From Golubevia sp. BC0850 (taxonomy: Eukaryota; Basidiomycota; Exobasidiomycetes; Golubeviales; Golubeviaceae), in contig JAAVVG010000004.1 of the NCBI GenBank assembly GCA_012976225.1, forward strand, positions 62,001 through 126,000: a DNA stretch of 64,000 bases, read 5' to 3'. Below are positions 47,408 to 56,701 of the stretch, piece by piece. The notes under the pieces are model-generated. The model had not been told where the DNA came from. It searched no databases and saw only the letters and a list, made by a program, of their open reading frames with translations. The first letter of the stretch is position 1. The number at the start of each line of letters is the position of its first letter. Position numbers and translations under genes: made by a program.

Positions 47408-49456
47408 ATGAGTTGTGATCCTCCAGTTCAACCTCTGCCTTCCTTCTCAATTTCCAATTTCTTCTACCCAAACCTTGATTCCAATCCTCAAGTCAATCCT
47501 AAAAACCCTTCGAACTCAACTTCTGAAAGGATTGTTAAGTTCAAGATCGAAGGATGTCAATCACTGGCCATCCTTTCTTCCACTTCCAATTCCAACCAGT
47601 CCTCTATCAACCCTCCAATCTCTGCTCTCATCTCTCTCATCTTCAACCATCATCAACAATACAAACAAGCTCATAATACTCCTGACAATCAAGGCGGAGG
47701 ACCAGCTGAGAGGTTGCCTGATGGCATCCCAGAAACCTCAATTCAGAGACCTCTAATCCTGCTACTCACAGGTAGAGAGAGAGATGGTCTCAAAGACGCT
47801 ATCAAGCAGATACAAGATGGATTCGACAATTTTCATACCGAACGATCGAAAGCGGACGAAGGAAAAGGCGAGCATTGGTTCAAGACTTTAAGGGAAGGTG
47901 GGAAAGGTTTGAGAGACATGCAAGAAGCTTTGAGAGATTTGGAGATCAGGTGAGTCAAGATCAATGTCACAGGGAACCAAGATTGATTTTGACAATGAGA
48001 CAGAATGGGAATCAGAAAGGAGAGGCAGTAGGTAGCTTGAAGGAAAGGTTTGGGTGAGACCGTCTCTCGATGGGTGGCAAACAGAACATCTGGAAAGGAT
48101 TCGGTCCAAGTGTGGTTGACTCTCTCACTCCTGAGAATTGAGTCTCCTCTTTCAATTGATGAGCCGCGAAGAGAGAGAAAGATACCTCGAGAAGGTGTTG
48201 TATTGTTCTCTGCATCTCCCATCAAACCTTCCCTTTCGACCTTTGCTCTGATCATCTGACCATTCAGCTCAAAGCTTATGTCCATTGTGACTCTAGAGCT
48301 AGTTCTTGACTAAACTTGAGGCTCCCATCTATCTTTCACAATCTCAATTCTCCAGGTACCTCCCTTCCCCCCTTCATCTCCTAACTTTCCTCTCTCTAAT
48401 CCGATCTTCTTTACCGATTTCAATCCCTGAACACATTGGAAAAGATTTCAAAATCGATGAAATCTTAAATTGGTTACCTAGAACGTCGAACAAGGAAAAG
48501 GGGAAGGAGAAGGCTCAAGATGGAAGACAAGTCTCTCATGAAGATCGAAATGGAGAAGGAGATGTCGAAATGAATGAATCGAATCGTCAAGGGTCGATGG
48601 AAGCAGTGGAAAATGGAGAAAGTAGAGAGGTGGGGACTTCTGAAACTCAACAGCAAGTTGGAAATCAGGAAGGAAATCAGGAGGATGTCGAAACTGCAAG
48701 ACCGATTCCAGATTTCAGATCAAAGTCTTCGTCAAATCATGAGAGAGTGTTGCTGTTCAACAGAAAACCGACTTTGATCGTTTTGGAAGGATTGGGAGAA
48801 ATGTTGGAGAGGAATCAAGAGGTTCAGCCGAGGTGAGTTTGGTTGCTGCTTTTACTCTAGCATTTGCCTTCTCCCCTTTGAGGATGAATTGCCTCTTATC
48901 ATGATTTTATCCATATGATACCTTCTCTCTTATCTTGAACCACTTCAGTCAATGCGTCGAAACTCTCTCCACAATTCTAGCTCACACAATAGATCTCGTC
49001 AATCACCTATCTTCAACTCCATTCAATTCGAAGTCCTCCTCTCTCAACACATCAATCTCAACTCAGCTAGTCCTTTTCGATCAAAAATTAGGTCAAGAGA
49101 CTTTCGAACTTCCAATCATTCCAAGCTACAGCAACGGTGGCAGAGGAGAAGAGGTCAAGATACCAGCTATCAAAGTTGTTGAGAGAACTTTTGGTTGGAT
49201 TGTTGATTTCAAGGTCGAAAGCAGTGGAGATGAGATGGAAGTAGATGATCAATACGCTTCGACTTCAAGCATGAGAAATCGGAATGGGAAGGGGAAGTTG
49301 ATTTTGAGAAATGGATTTGGAGGGAGCAGGAAGAGGGAGATGGATTTGAACTTGAAAGCATTGAAAGAATTGAAAGAGGAGACGAGAATGAGAGGAGATG
49401 GATTTCAAGAAGAAGGGATTGGATTCAAGTTGGAGATGGAAGTCAGTTCAGGGTAG
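47408..49456 (+). CDS. putative RecA-fold RAD51-paralogue-like protein (SWSAP1/Shu type)
   Basis: Three exons, starting MSCDPPVQPLPSFSISNFFY at 47408, join in phase across a roughly 400-nt intron and a shorter one. The order of motifs resembles human SWSAP1, the divergent RAD51 paralogue of the Shu complex. A hydrophobic strand RPLILLLTGRERDGL is followed by RYLPSPLHLLTFLSLI (compare YPPSTRELFRLL in SWSAP1), then a Walker-B-like strand PTLIVLEGLGEMLERN (compare PSLLLLDGLEEYLAED). Next come the helix ETLSTILAHTIDLVNHLSS and the strand STQLVLFDQKLG. No Walker A (GKT) is present at the expected site (CQSLAILSSTSNSNQ), so it probably does not hydrolyse ATP. An acidic Glu/Gln-rich insertion sits in the middle. 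A further exon-like block at 49576-49690 may belong to the gene if a GTCAGT donor is used. Family assignment is inference from pattern, not from a search. Confidence 0.6.
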
Positions 49457-49814
49457 AACGAAGTGAGAAGGAGACGATGAGGGAGAACGAGGTCTTGGAA
49501 GGTTTCGGTCTAACACTTGTATTTGTAACTAATGAATGATTTTTTGACTCTCGTCTGCGTTCAACTAACCTTCAGATTGAGGTCAAGGGTGAAGTCGTCG
49601 GCAGGAGACATCGATGCCGAGCTCTGTCAGACTTTGAGTCCTTCCAGCTGGCAGATGTCTCGTCTGGTGGCAGTTCACAAACATTCAGAAGTATGCGTAA
49701 GTTCAAATTGAATCAAAAGTATCAGACAAAGAAGAAGAAAAAAAGGAAAACAGTCGACAGAAAGCTTGTCCTTCGTCGTTCACACCTTCCGATTTCAAAC
49801 TCCGGGGACTCTAC

Positions 49815-50280
49815 ATACGTTGAAGGGGTGTTTAAAAAAACCTCAAACGTATTAGAGTGGCGAAGTCTAATACATTAAATGAGAAGACGTCTCAATCCCA
49901 GGGGGAGCTTTGAGAGTCTTTGGCATCGTCGAGAAAGAAACTCGTCTACGCTAGAGGTCTAGTTCCAACATAGAGAGCAAGATCCAACTTCAATGCGCCA
50001 GAAGGGTGGAAGTAAAAAAAAACTCAACTGTGTTGGAGTGCCTAGTTCTAAGACAACGAGATCAGACTTCTCAATCCACTGGGATTGAGAGACTGGTTGT
50101 GCCTTCAGAAGACTGTCCAGACGCAGGTTGTGGGTCAAGGACAGATTTCTTAGGATCTTTGAAAAAGAAGAAGGTGGATTGGGTCTCAACAGTTAGAAAG
50201 CAAGTCATAAGAGTGCTGACAAGACTCTCCAGTAGAGAAAAGCCGCGCTTCGATGCTTTCAGTCTGGAAATGAGAATAGT
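49815..50280. repeat. diverged tandem repeat, unit about 178 bp
   Basis: At least two units align. 'AAGGGGTGTTTAAAAAAACC' then 'CAAACGTATTAGAGTGG' and 'TCTCAATCCC' (from about 49827) correspond to 'AAGGGTGGAAGTAAAAAA' then 'CAACTGTGTTGGAGTGCC' and 'TCTCAATCCACTGGG' (from about 50003). Offsets are constant at about 178 bp. A weaker third start may lie near 50172 (AAGGTGGATTGGGTCTCAAC). A hairpin (ATACGTT to AACGTAT) frames the A-run of the first unit. Coding potential is not conserved. Confidence 0.6.
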
Positions 50281-50445
50281 TTGACCAGTCTTTCAAAGTC
50301 CCGCGGGGCCGGGAAGACTGTTGGTACAATCAGATACCGATCTCGAAGTCATGTAAGGAAAGCGAGTGATTGGTTCTGGGAGAGGAGGGTGTGAAATGAG
50401 TGGATGAAAAGGGAGGAAGTGATGAGTTGGGGGAGAAGAAGCTCT

Positions 50446-50578
50446 GTTGGAAAGCGCGCTCCTGTTTTATGGGATGGCGAGCTCCGAATCTGAGAATGGT
50501 ATAAGCCAGTTCAGCTTGGCGATGAAACAACCAAGAAGAAAAAACCCAGCCCGGTCTGGTGGTTAAACATCTGGGAGG
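50446..50578 (-). repeat. dispersed repeat, copy B
   Basis: This is the inverted counterpart of 14265-14404, sharing about 80 percent of bases by eye. In the orientation of copy A it begins CCTCCCAGATGTTTAACC and ends GCGCGCTTTCCAACA. Confidence 0.8.
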
Positions 50579-51132
50579 CAGTCATGATCTCTTTCAAGTC
50601 CTTTATCGACTCCTCCTCTTCATTCTCGTCCTACCTAGATGGTGAAATGGTAGCATGGGAGGTTAGAATTCAGAAGAGAGATGACGTGAGTCAACTGATT
50701 GAAGATTTTTTATTTTTTTTCGAGATTGAGAGAGTTGATGATTCGATGGGCTGATGTGAATGGTGAATGGAGAAGCAGCCTGGTAGAAGAAAGCTCCCTG
50801 GTGGCTTTGATTGAGAGAATGAGCAGAAGTTAAAGCATTGAGGCTGGTATGAGTGGCATTGGAGAGAAAGAGCTCCTTCGGTCTGCTTCGGTTGCTTCAT
50901 CAACAGATTCTTCTACTATCTGCTTCTATGTCTATGTCCTATGGATTCTAATTTTCTGCTCTCTTTTTGTGTTTGGACTGTGGCGATACTAACCTGGAAT
51001 TTCCACCAACGGCAAGTCCTCTTGTCTTTTTGACTTGCAGAGATTCACTTGCTGAGATTCACTCGACCATTCAATCGTAAAAGACATGAGCTGAATGAAC
51101 GTATGACATTCAATTACGTATGATAATGATGG

Positions 51133-52031
51133 TTATAAGTTGAAGAGAACAAAGAGAAATGTGGTGACGAACGAGAACAGTTTGATGTGTGTGGGCTCCG
51201 ATTCTTCTTCCAAGACTAGATCGCCTCTAGTTTCAACTAAAAAGTGAATTTGATAATCGTAGTAGAATTCAAGGCTCTGAAAATCTTCCAGATGGTCGAA
51301 GAGGAAGCTTGTTTGGTTTGCCAAGATTAGTGATAGAGGGATGTTGGGTATTTCGAAGAAGTCTCGAATAGCTCAGAGATTTGTTCTCAGAGTTTCCGAA
51401 TTGATGACGTTGGCTATTAGCCTGTTGAAATCCTCTCCGTCTTCAATAGCTCGCAGTAGCTCCCAGACCGTACCATTCATGGTTCTCCAGACTAGGATAG
51501 GATTGATGGCTCCGCCTTGTTGATATTGGGAAAGGTGAAAGCTTAAAGAGAGGAATAGCGCAGAGATCGCTACGAGAACGTTGTTCTGTGGAGGACCTGG
51601 CGCTTCAATTCTGAGATTAGCCCCGCAGGAGAGATAGGTCGTCCCATCGTAGAAGCACTCCATCATAAGAGAGATAGTCTTGTCTGAAGGAAGAAGAATA
51701 GCGATTTGGAGAGAGGTATCGTGGTGGTTAGTGACCGCACCGCAAGAGATTCTATTGGTCAATAAGTCCACCGTCTCTACTCACTTTGAGAAGAAGGCTT
51801 TCCAGCGAATTGAGCAGTACGAGATGAAGGACCTGGCAAAGAGGATGGGTTTGAGAGAAGTCAATGCGAAAGCGCGAGGTGGCATACATTCAGCTATTGG
51901 CACTCACCTTGACCTTTAGTCTTTAAACCTCCAATTCCACTTCCGCTTCCACTTCCTCTTCCAGTTCATCTCCCTCTTCCAGTTCCGCTTCCAACTCCGT
52001 GAACAGAGGTCTCAGCTCCCTGAAGATCCAT
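51133..52031 (-). pseudogene. exon-like continuation or remnant downstream of the coiled-coil gene
   Basis: Immediately after the stop of the 52056-53330 gene, its reading frame stays protein-like: PSGRSLKMDLQGAETSVHGV, a Gly/Arg/Ser-rich run, then GLKTKGQ at a GTGAGT donor. A following exon reads GPSSRTAQFAGKPSSQ before another GTGAGT. That exon can join in phase to a longer block reading KTISLMMECFYDGTTYLSCG, SALFLSLSFHLSQYQQGGAI and WELLRAIEDGEDFNRLIANV. UGA codons interrupt at 52056-52058, at about 51967, and at 51373. After the last one the frame stays open for 80 codons (DFFEIPNIPLSLILANQTSF, ending FLFVLFNL). A competing acidic frame over 51925-52025 (FRELRPLFTELEAELEEGDE) complicates the reading. 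No family is recognised. Confidence 0.3.
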
Positions 52032-52055
52032 TTTCAAAGATCTACCAGATGGCCT

Positions 52056-53330
52056 TCATAGAGTCGATCCCACAGTCCTGTCTCTGCTCCTATGAGCTGA
52101 AGCGATCCGACGATTGGAAGTAAAGTTCGGTACGGTAGAAGTGGAGGCCAAAGGAGTACTCGAAAGAGGTTGTAGATGTAGATTAGTCTCATTTTGATGT
52201 CTAGGGATTGGAGTTGGTGAAGGATTTGAAGATCTTCCGTTTCTAGAGCTGCTTCCATCTGGATCGGCATACGGATGATGTCTTGGTGAGGATGACGAAG
52301 CATGACGAGCAGCTTTGCTTGAGTTTCTAGCACTACTCGTCGAGCGGTTGGAATACTCCAGAGGAACCGCAGAGAGATCGCTTGAAGGATGACTGGTAGA
52401 GTTGATGGAGAGGGAGTAGTTTGATGTTGGAGTTGGAAAGCATGGAACTGAGAGGTTGACAGAAACACCGGGATGACGTTCGCTGACCGTGAAGCTTTTT
52501 GTATCTTGATTGAAGGAGATGGAGATAGCGTCGAGTCTTGGACTTGTGCTTTGACGACCGTGAACCCCACCAGTGGCACTTCCAGAACCTGCGAAGAGAG
52601 AATGAGAGTAGAGAAGAACACCGAAATTGGATCAGAAAGAGGAGCAAACTCGAACGAGAAGGATGCGAAACTCACTTCCAACTCCAGATGCTGAAGAGAC
52701 ATCTGTTCAAGTCAAAAGATGAAGAGAAAGAGAAGAGAGAATTTGAACACTTCAGTATAAAGTTCGAAACAAGGGAACGAGGTGTATCGAGACGTTCGAA
52801 TGTTCCTCTTCTGCTAGACTCACCATCGATGGCCCCGTTAGTCCCACGCAGGTGTGATACAGATTCTACTAATCCATGGTCATTGGCTAGTTGTGCTCTG
52901 AGTTTTTTGATGTCTTGGTTCTTCTCTGAGATGATCGGCTCGATCAACTTCCGTTCCTCGGTGTTGGGATGGTGAGTGTTCTTCCATTCGATAAAGTGAA
53001 CGATCCGGTTCGTCGCCTCTTAAAGAGAGTGAGTGGAAGCAAAGAAAGTGCGTGGAAGAGAAGAGAATGAGGAGAAGAGAATGAAGAGAAGAGGAAGAAA
53101 TGGAAAGGAAAGTTTTGAAGGGATGGCTCGCAGTTTCAGGTCCTTCCTTGGCTCAGCGACCTCCTTACTTCCTTCGAGCACTTAGCGTGAGAAATCCTTA
53201 CCCTCGAATCACATCGGAGCTTGCCAAAGCGATCGATCTTCGGGGCGGCAAAGCTTGCTTTTCCCAAAGCAGAAACTCCTTCCCTTCCTAGACTCTCCAA
53301 CAAAATCTCCAATGATCTATTCGGCATCAT
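52056..53330 (-). CDS. hypothetical coiled-coil protein with Ser/Pro-rich tail
   Basis: I do not recognise this protein. Four or five exons join in phase. Exon 1 (53330) begins MMPNRSLEILLESLGREGVS and ends KLRCDSR at a GTAAGG donor. Exon 2 reads NRIVHFIEWKNTHHPNTEER then LIEPIISEKNQDIKKLRAQL, a clear amphipathic helix, and ends LRGTNGAID at GTGAGT. A 28-nt exon (VSSASGVG) and a long final exon (GSATGGVHGRQSTSPRLDAI, later SSSPRHHPYADPDGSSSRNG and PLSSTPLASTSTVPNFTSNR) follow. All three frames of the last exon are open for over 100 codons. I chose the one in phase with the upstream exons, which also has disordered-tail composition. It may serve as a scaffold or cytoskeletal adaptor, but nothing proves this. 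Confidence 0.5.
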
Positions 53331-53908
53331 TCTATTCCTTCAAACCATCTGTCTCTCTTTCTTTGTTGTCTCTCTCCCTCTTGTCTCTAATCCAAAATCG
53401 AGCGTTGGGGAAGGAAATGGTTCCTTCTGGAAGCTGGAACGCTGAAAATGTTTTTCGCTCTGTCAAAATGCCCAGGCTCCTCCCTTCAAGAAGACAAGCT
53501 GAATGAGATGGAAAAAAGTGAATCTCCGGAAAGGTCAAGGAGAGGGATGGCATCTGGGAATTGGGATAGAGTCAAGTGGCAAGGTGAAAGATAAAGCTCG
53601 TCCGTTCATTTCCGTCTGTGATCTCAACTCTTCATAATGAAATCTATGAGATCCTCGTCAAAAGAACGACTTTCTATACTCTCGAAATTTCTCCTTTGAA
53701 CGATTTCTAGATTGAGAAACACTTGATTCCAATCCGAGAAGGGCCGTTTGTCTACGAACCTCAGGTCCTCAAAGAGTACTTCATCTTCTTCTAGAAGCCT
53801 TTTCTCGAGACAAATTTTCTATACTTCTGTAAGTTGAGAATTGCGAGAGATGCAAGAAATCACAGTTGAACCCCTTAGCAACGCTGGATCAAATCCTCCA
53901 TCCTTCGA
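53331..53908. other. intergenic region
   Basis: About 580 bp between two minus-strand genes. A 74-codon plus-strand and a 73-codon minus-strand frame overlap here, without family or splice support. Confidence 0.4.
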
Positions 53909-54335
53909 TTAATGTTTCTGTGTCACTTCTTCCGCCGATCTCTTTTCTTCCATTTCCTGTAGAACCTCCCTGGGAAGAACCACATTTTTGACACCCTTTT
54001 CTCTGAAGATCTGATCTATCATTCGATGACCTCTTCGAATCATGTAATCGACTGCTGAGAAATCACGTTTCTTGATTCCACCTCCTTGAGATGGATGCTT
54101 GAAGTGATGCCGTAGGTATAGTAGGAAGGAGAATTGGTTTTCCTGGAAAAAAATAAAGGGCGGAATACGATAGGTCAGAAGAGATGCGAAGGTGGAGAAG
54201 GGAAAGACTGGGAAGGTAAAGTGGGTGAGAGGTCAAGGTCTGAAGACTCACTTGAGGTTTATCTCTTATCAAACGTAGACCTGTCCTGTAGAGTGACATT
54301 ACATCCTTTTGAGCCTGAGTTAATCTTGGTGGCAT
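53909..54335 (-). CDS. SDH6: LYR-motif succinate dehydrogenase assembly factor (SDHAF1/Sdh6 type)
   Basis: SDHAF1 helps insert Fe-S clusters into the iron-sulfur subunit of mitochondrial complex II. Two exons join at GTGAGT and TTTTCCAG. Exon 1 reads MPPRLTQAQKDVMSLYRTGL then RLIRDKPQ, with the LYR tripeptide at residues 15-17. Exon 2 reads ENQFSFLLYLRHHFKHPSQG, then DFSAVDYMIRRGHRMIDQIF. The spacing LYR...KP, then FRxH-like 'LRHHFK', and 'VDYMIRRGHRMI' matches SDHAF1 (VLRIEYLYRRGRRQL), not other LYR proteins such as ACN9 or NDUFB9. The protein is about 112 residues, a normal size. It diverges from the 54642 gene, with 306 bp between starts. Confidence 0.82.
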
Positions 54336-54641
54336 AGTTGTTTCAAGTTGGAATGAATGGAAGATATGTGTGTGATGGATGACGAACCAAGATTTGTAAG
54401 ATCTTGAGATCTTGAGTAGAGAGCTAGAGAGGTCTTGACGAGAGGCTGCTGCTTGAAAGAAAATTTGAGCGACTTTGATAAGCAGAAGTTGTAGGTTGGT
54501 TTGAGGGTAAGATACAAATTCTAATCAAGAGTAGCAATGAGTGATGTTTCGGGAGACAAGAGGACAAGGAGAAGGAATTCAAGATGCAGAACAACACTCC
54601 TTATCGGGCTATCCCAACTAAAACTCATTTCAATCCAAGAT

Positions 54642-56525
54642 ATGGGACCCAAGAAATCGACTTCATCATCATCATCATCTTCTCACTCAGCCCGTGCAGC
54701 TGCGATCTTAGCCTCTGCTCGTAAAGCAGCCAATTCACCATCCAAGACTACCAAACCTCCAGCTAAATCTTCATCTTCTTCTTCAAATGAATCCTCATCT
54801 CAATCCGATCCATCCTTGGATTCACCGATTTCACTTCAATCTCTAATGTCACACATTTCAACCTCAACTCAACTTTCAATGAGAGATGCCATGGCTCTAT
54901 CCGCAAAGCTAATCAAATCAAAACGTAACACAGTCAACAAATTGACAAAGTTAAGTCCTTTCGCTTTAGAGGAAAGTGGAATCGATCCAAAATCTGACAA
55001 TGGAAAAAAGGTCTTGGCAGCTTTCAGAGGGAAAAAGGCAGCTGGATTGAAACAGGTTAGTACAAGGAGGAGGAGAGGTGGCTGAGCTAAAGGTGGAGGA
55101 AGGAAGTTGAGAGAGATGGAAGCAGCAAGACATGATTCAGAGGAGAAATTGGGGGACATTCTTGTCTTGTAGTCTTATCCATTGGAGAAACCTTCAAGTG
55201 AACAAGTAGAGGACGAAAGGCATATCTCTTTGTCCACCCCCACTGACGCTATCCCTCCTTCCCACCTCCTCTCAGTCTTCCAAACCTTCCAAATTCCACG
55301 ATCCCTTCCAAATCCCGACCACCTCCTCCTCTTCGAAATCATCAATTCCCAAACCAGAAGTGGAATTAGATTACATCTTCAACGAAACTTTAGAAGAGGA
55401 TTCTCTCGTAGGCAAATTTGCTCTCCTTAATCGAGCTCCAGTGATGGCTGCCTGGGCCATGATAGTCTTAGAAAGACTAGGTTTCAATAGAAGTGAGGCT
55501 TTGAGTTTAGGTACGTATTCGATTTCCTTTGGGCCCCATTCCCACCTTGCCACCCTGAAACGAGCCTGACATCTTTTCTCTCCTTGCTTCTCTTCTTTCT
55601 AGCTCAATGCTATGTCTCTCAGACTTCCCATGCTAGAGGTGTCTCGATAGGTGTCATCTCGAAAGAACAAGCTGCGAAAAGATCTAGAGACCATTTACCT
55701 GTCGTCGGGAATAATCAACCTCATTTCGAATTGATGGGAGTCAAGATCCCGGTCATGAAGCTACATTCTGAGACTGTCAAAGTGAACCAAGACGGAGAAG
55801 AAGAAGAAGGGGGAGAATGGAGAGGGATCGACGCTGGCAAAGCAGTAGGACCTGAGAGGGTGAGTTTGAGACGACCTTTCCTAAGTGCTTTATTCAGAAA
55901 AGCTCTGGGTGGAATTACTGAATGATTTTTCTGTTTCGCTTTAAACTCGACGCAGGCTTTCAATTATCTGAAGAAATCGATGGCTCAGACTTTACCTCAA
56001 GTGATTGGAGGCATGAGTTTATTGGCTGATTCTTATCTCAATCCTTTACCTTCGAGGTCGATTTCTGGACCTGAAATCAAATCAGAAGAAGAAGATCTCA
56101 AACCTTCCATAGAAGATTTGGATTCCAAGCCAAACCTCTCATCATCAGAAGAAGAAGAAGTAGAAGACCCATCTTCTTATGGATCTGAAATCCTACATCA
56201 AAAAGCCTATTCTCTGTATTGCAACTTCAGACCTGAGACCGGTGGTCAGTGGGGAAAGAAATCTAGATTCGAAATCGATAGGCTTTTGAGCTTGAGAAGA
56301 GGTAGAGAGAATGAAGCTAGAGAATGGGAAGAAAGGCATCGAAATGGGGGAGAGGTGAAGGAGGAGGAAATCGATTTGGAAGCTCAGGAGATGGAGAGGG
56401 AAGCTGAAAGAATCGTGAGGGAGGAAGAAAGTAAGGAACGGGAGAGGGAAAGAGAGGCTAATGAGAGGGAAATTCAACGAGTGAAGAGAGAGAGAGAGGT
56501 AATGGAAGTGGAGAGAGATTGGTGA
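54642..56525 (+). CDS. hypothetical protein with Ser-rich N-terminus and charged C-terminal coil
   Basis: I do not recognise this gene. The ATG at 54642 gives [20 protein letters not shown]. An upstream ATG at 54537 is in frame but adds unlike sequence. A globular segment follows: DSPISLQSLMSHISTSTQLS, MRDAMALSAKLIKSKRNTVN and KLSPFALEESGIDPKSDNGK. After an intron (GTTAGT to CCTCTCAG) comes the best-structured region: VELDYIFNETLEEDSLVGKF, NRAPVMAAWAMIVLERLGFN and VSQTSHARGVSIGVISKEQA. Then ELMGVKIPVMKLHSETVKVN and KSMAQTLPQVIGGMSLLADS. The last exon ends with FRPETGGQWGKKSRFEIDRL and a long Glu/Arg coiled coil (to 56525). The middle region looks like a conserved helical domain of unknown role. 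Confidence 0.68.
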
Positions 56526-56701
56526 GATATTGGAAGCTTTTTTGTAATTTTGGACTTTTGCACTTTTAATCATTCTTATATTTATGTCTGGAAGTGATTT
56601 GTCACCTCTATCGAAACTTCATAACCGGTAGTGGACGGAGATGGAGGTTCAACTTTTCTTTTTTTTTCTTATCATCAATTCATTTTTGACCCTCATCAAT
56701 A

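Larger units (their letters stand above)
49457..51132. other. gene-poor region with diverged repeats
   Basis: No complete gene is supported. An exon-like block at 49576-49695 (after TTCAG, before GTAAGT) is open in two frames. Diverged tandem repeats lie at 49815-50280, and a dispersed repeat copy at 50446-50578. The rest, 50600-51130, shows only short unsupported frames and an AT-rich run near 50705. Confidence 0.5.

Noticed and set aside
49693-49878. Lysine-rich 61-codon plus-strand frame
   Set aside because: It begins inside a GTAAGT donor context and runs into the tandem repeat. Lysine richness comes from an A-rich run.
51373-52031. Read-through selenoprotein interpretation of the UGA codons
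   Set aside because: Selenocysteine use is not known in Dikarya, no SECIS-like hairpin was noticed, and Arg (CGA) fits the context better.
52034-52702. A 222-codon open frame on the minus strand over the last exon of the coiled-coil gene
   Set aside because: It is longer than the frame I chose but is not in phase with the upstream exons, and its composition is irregular. All three frames are open here because of low-complexity sequence.
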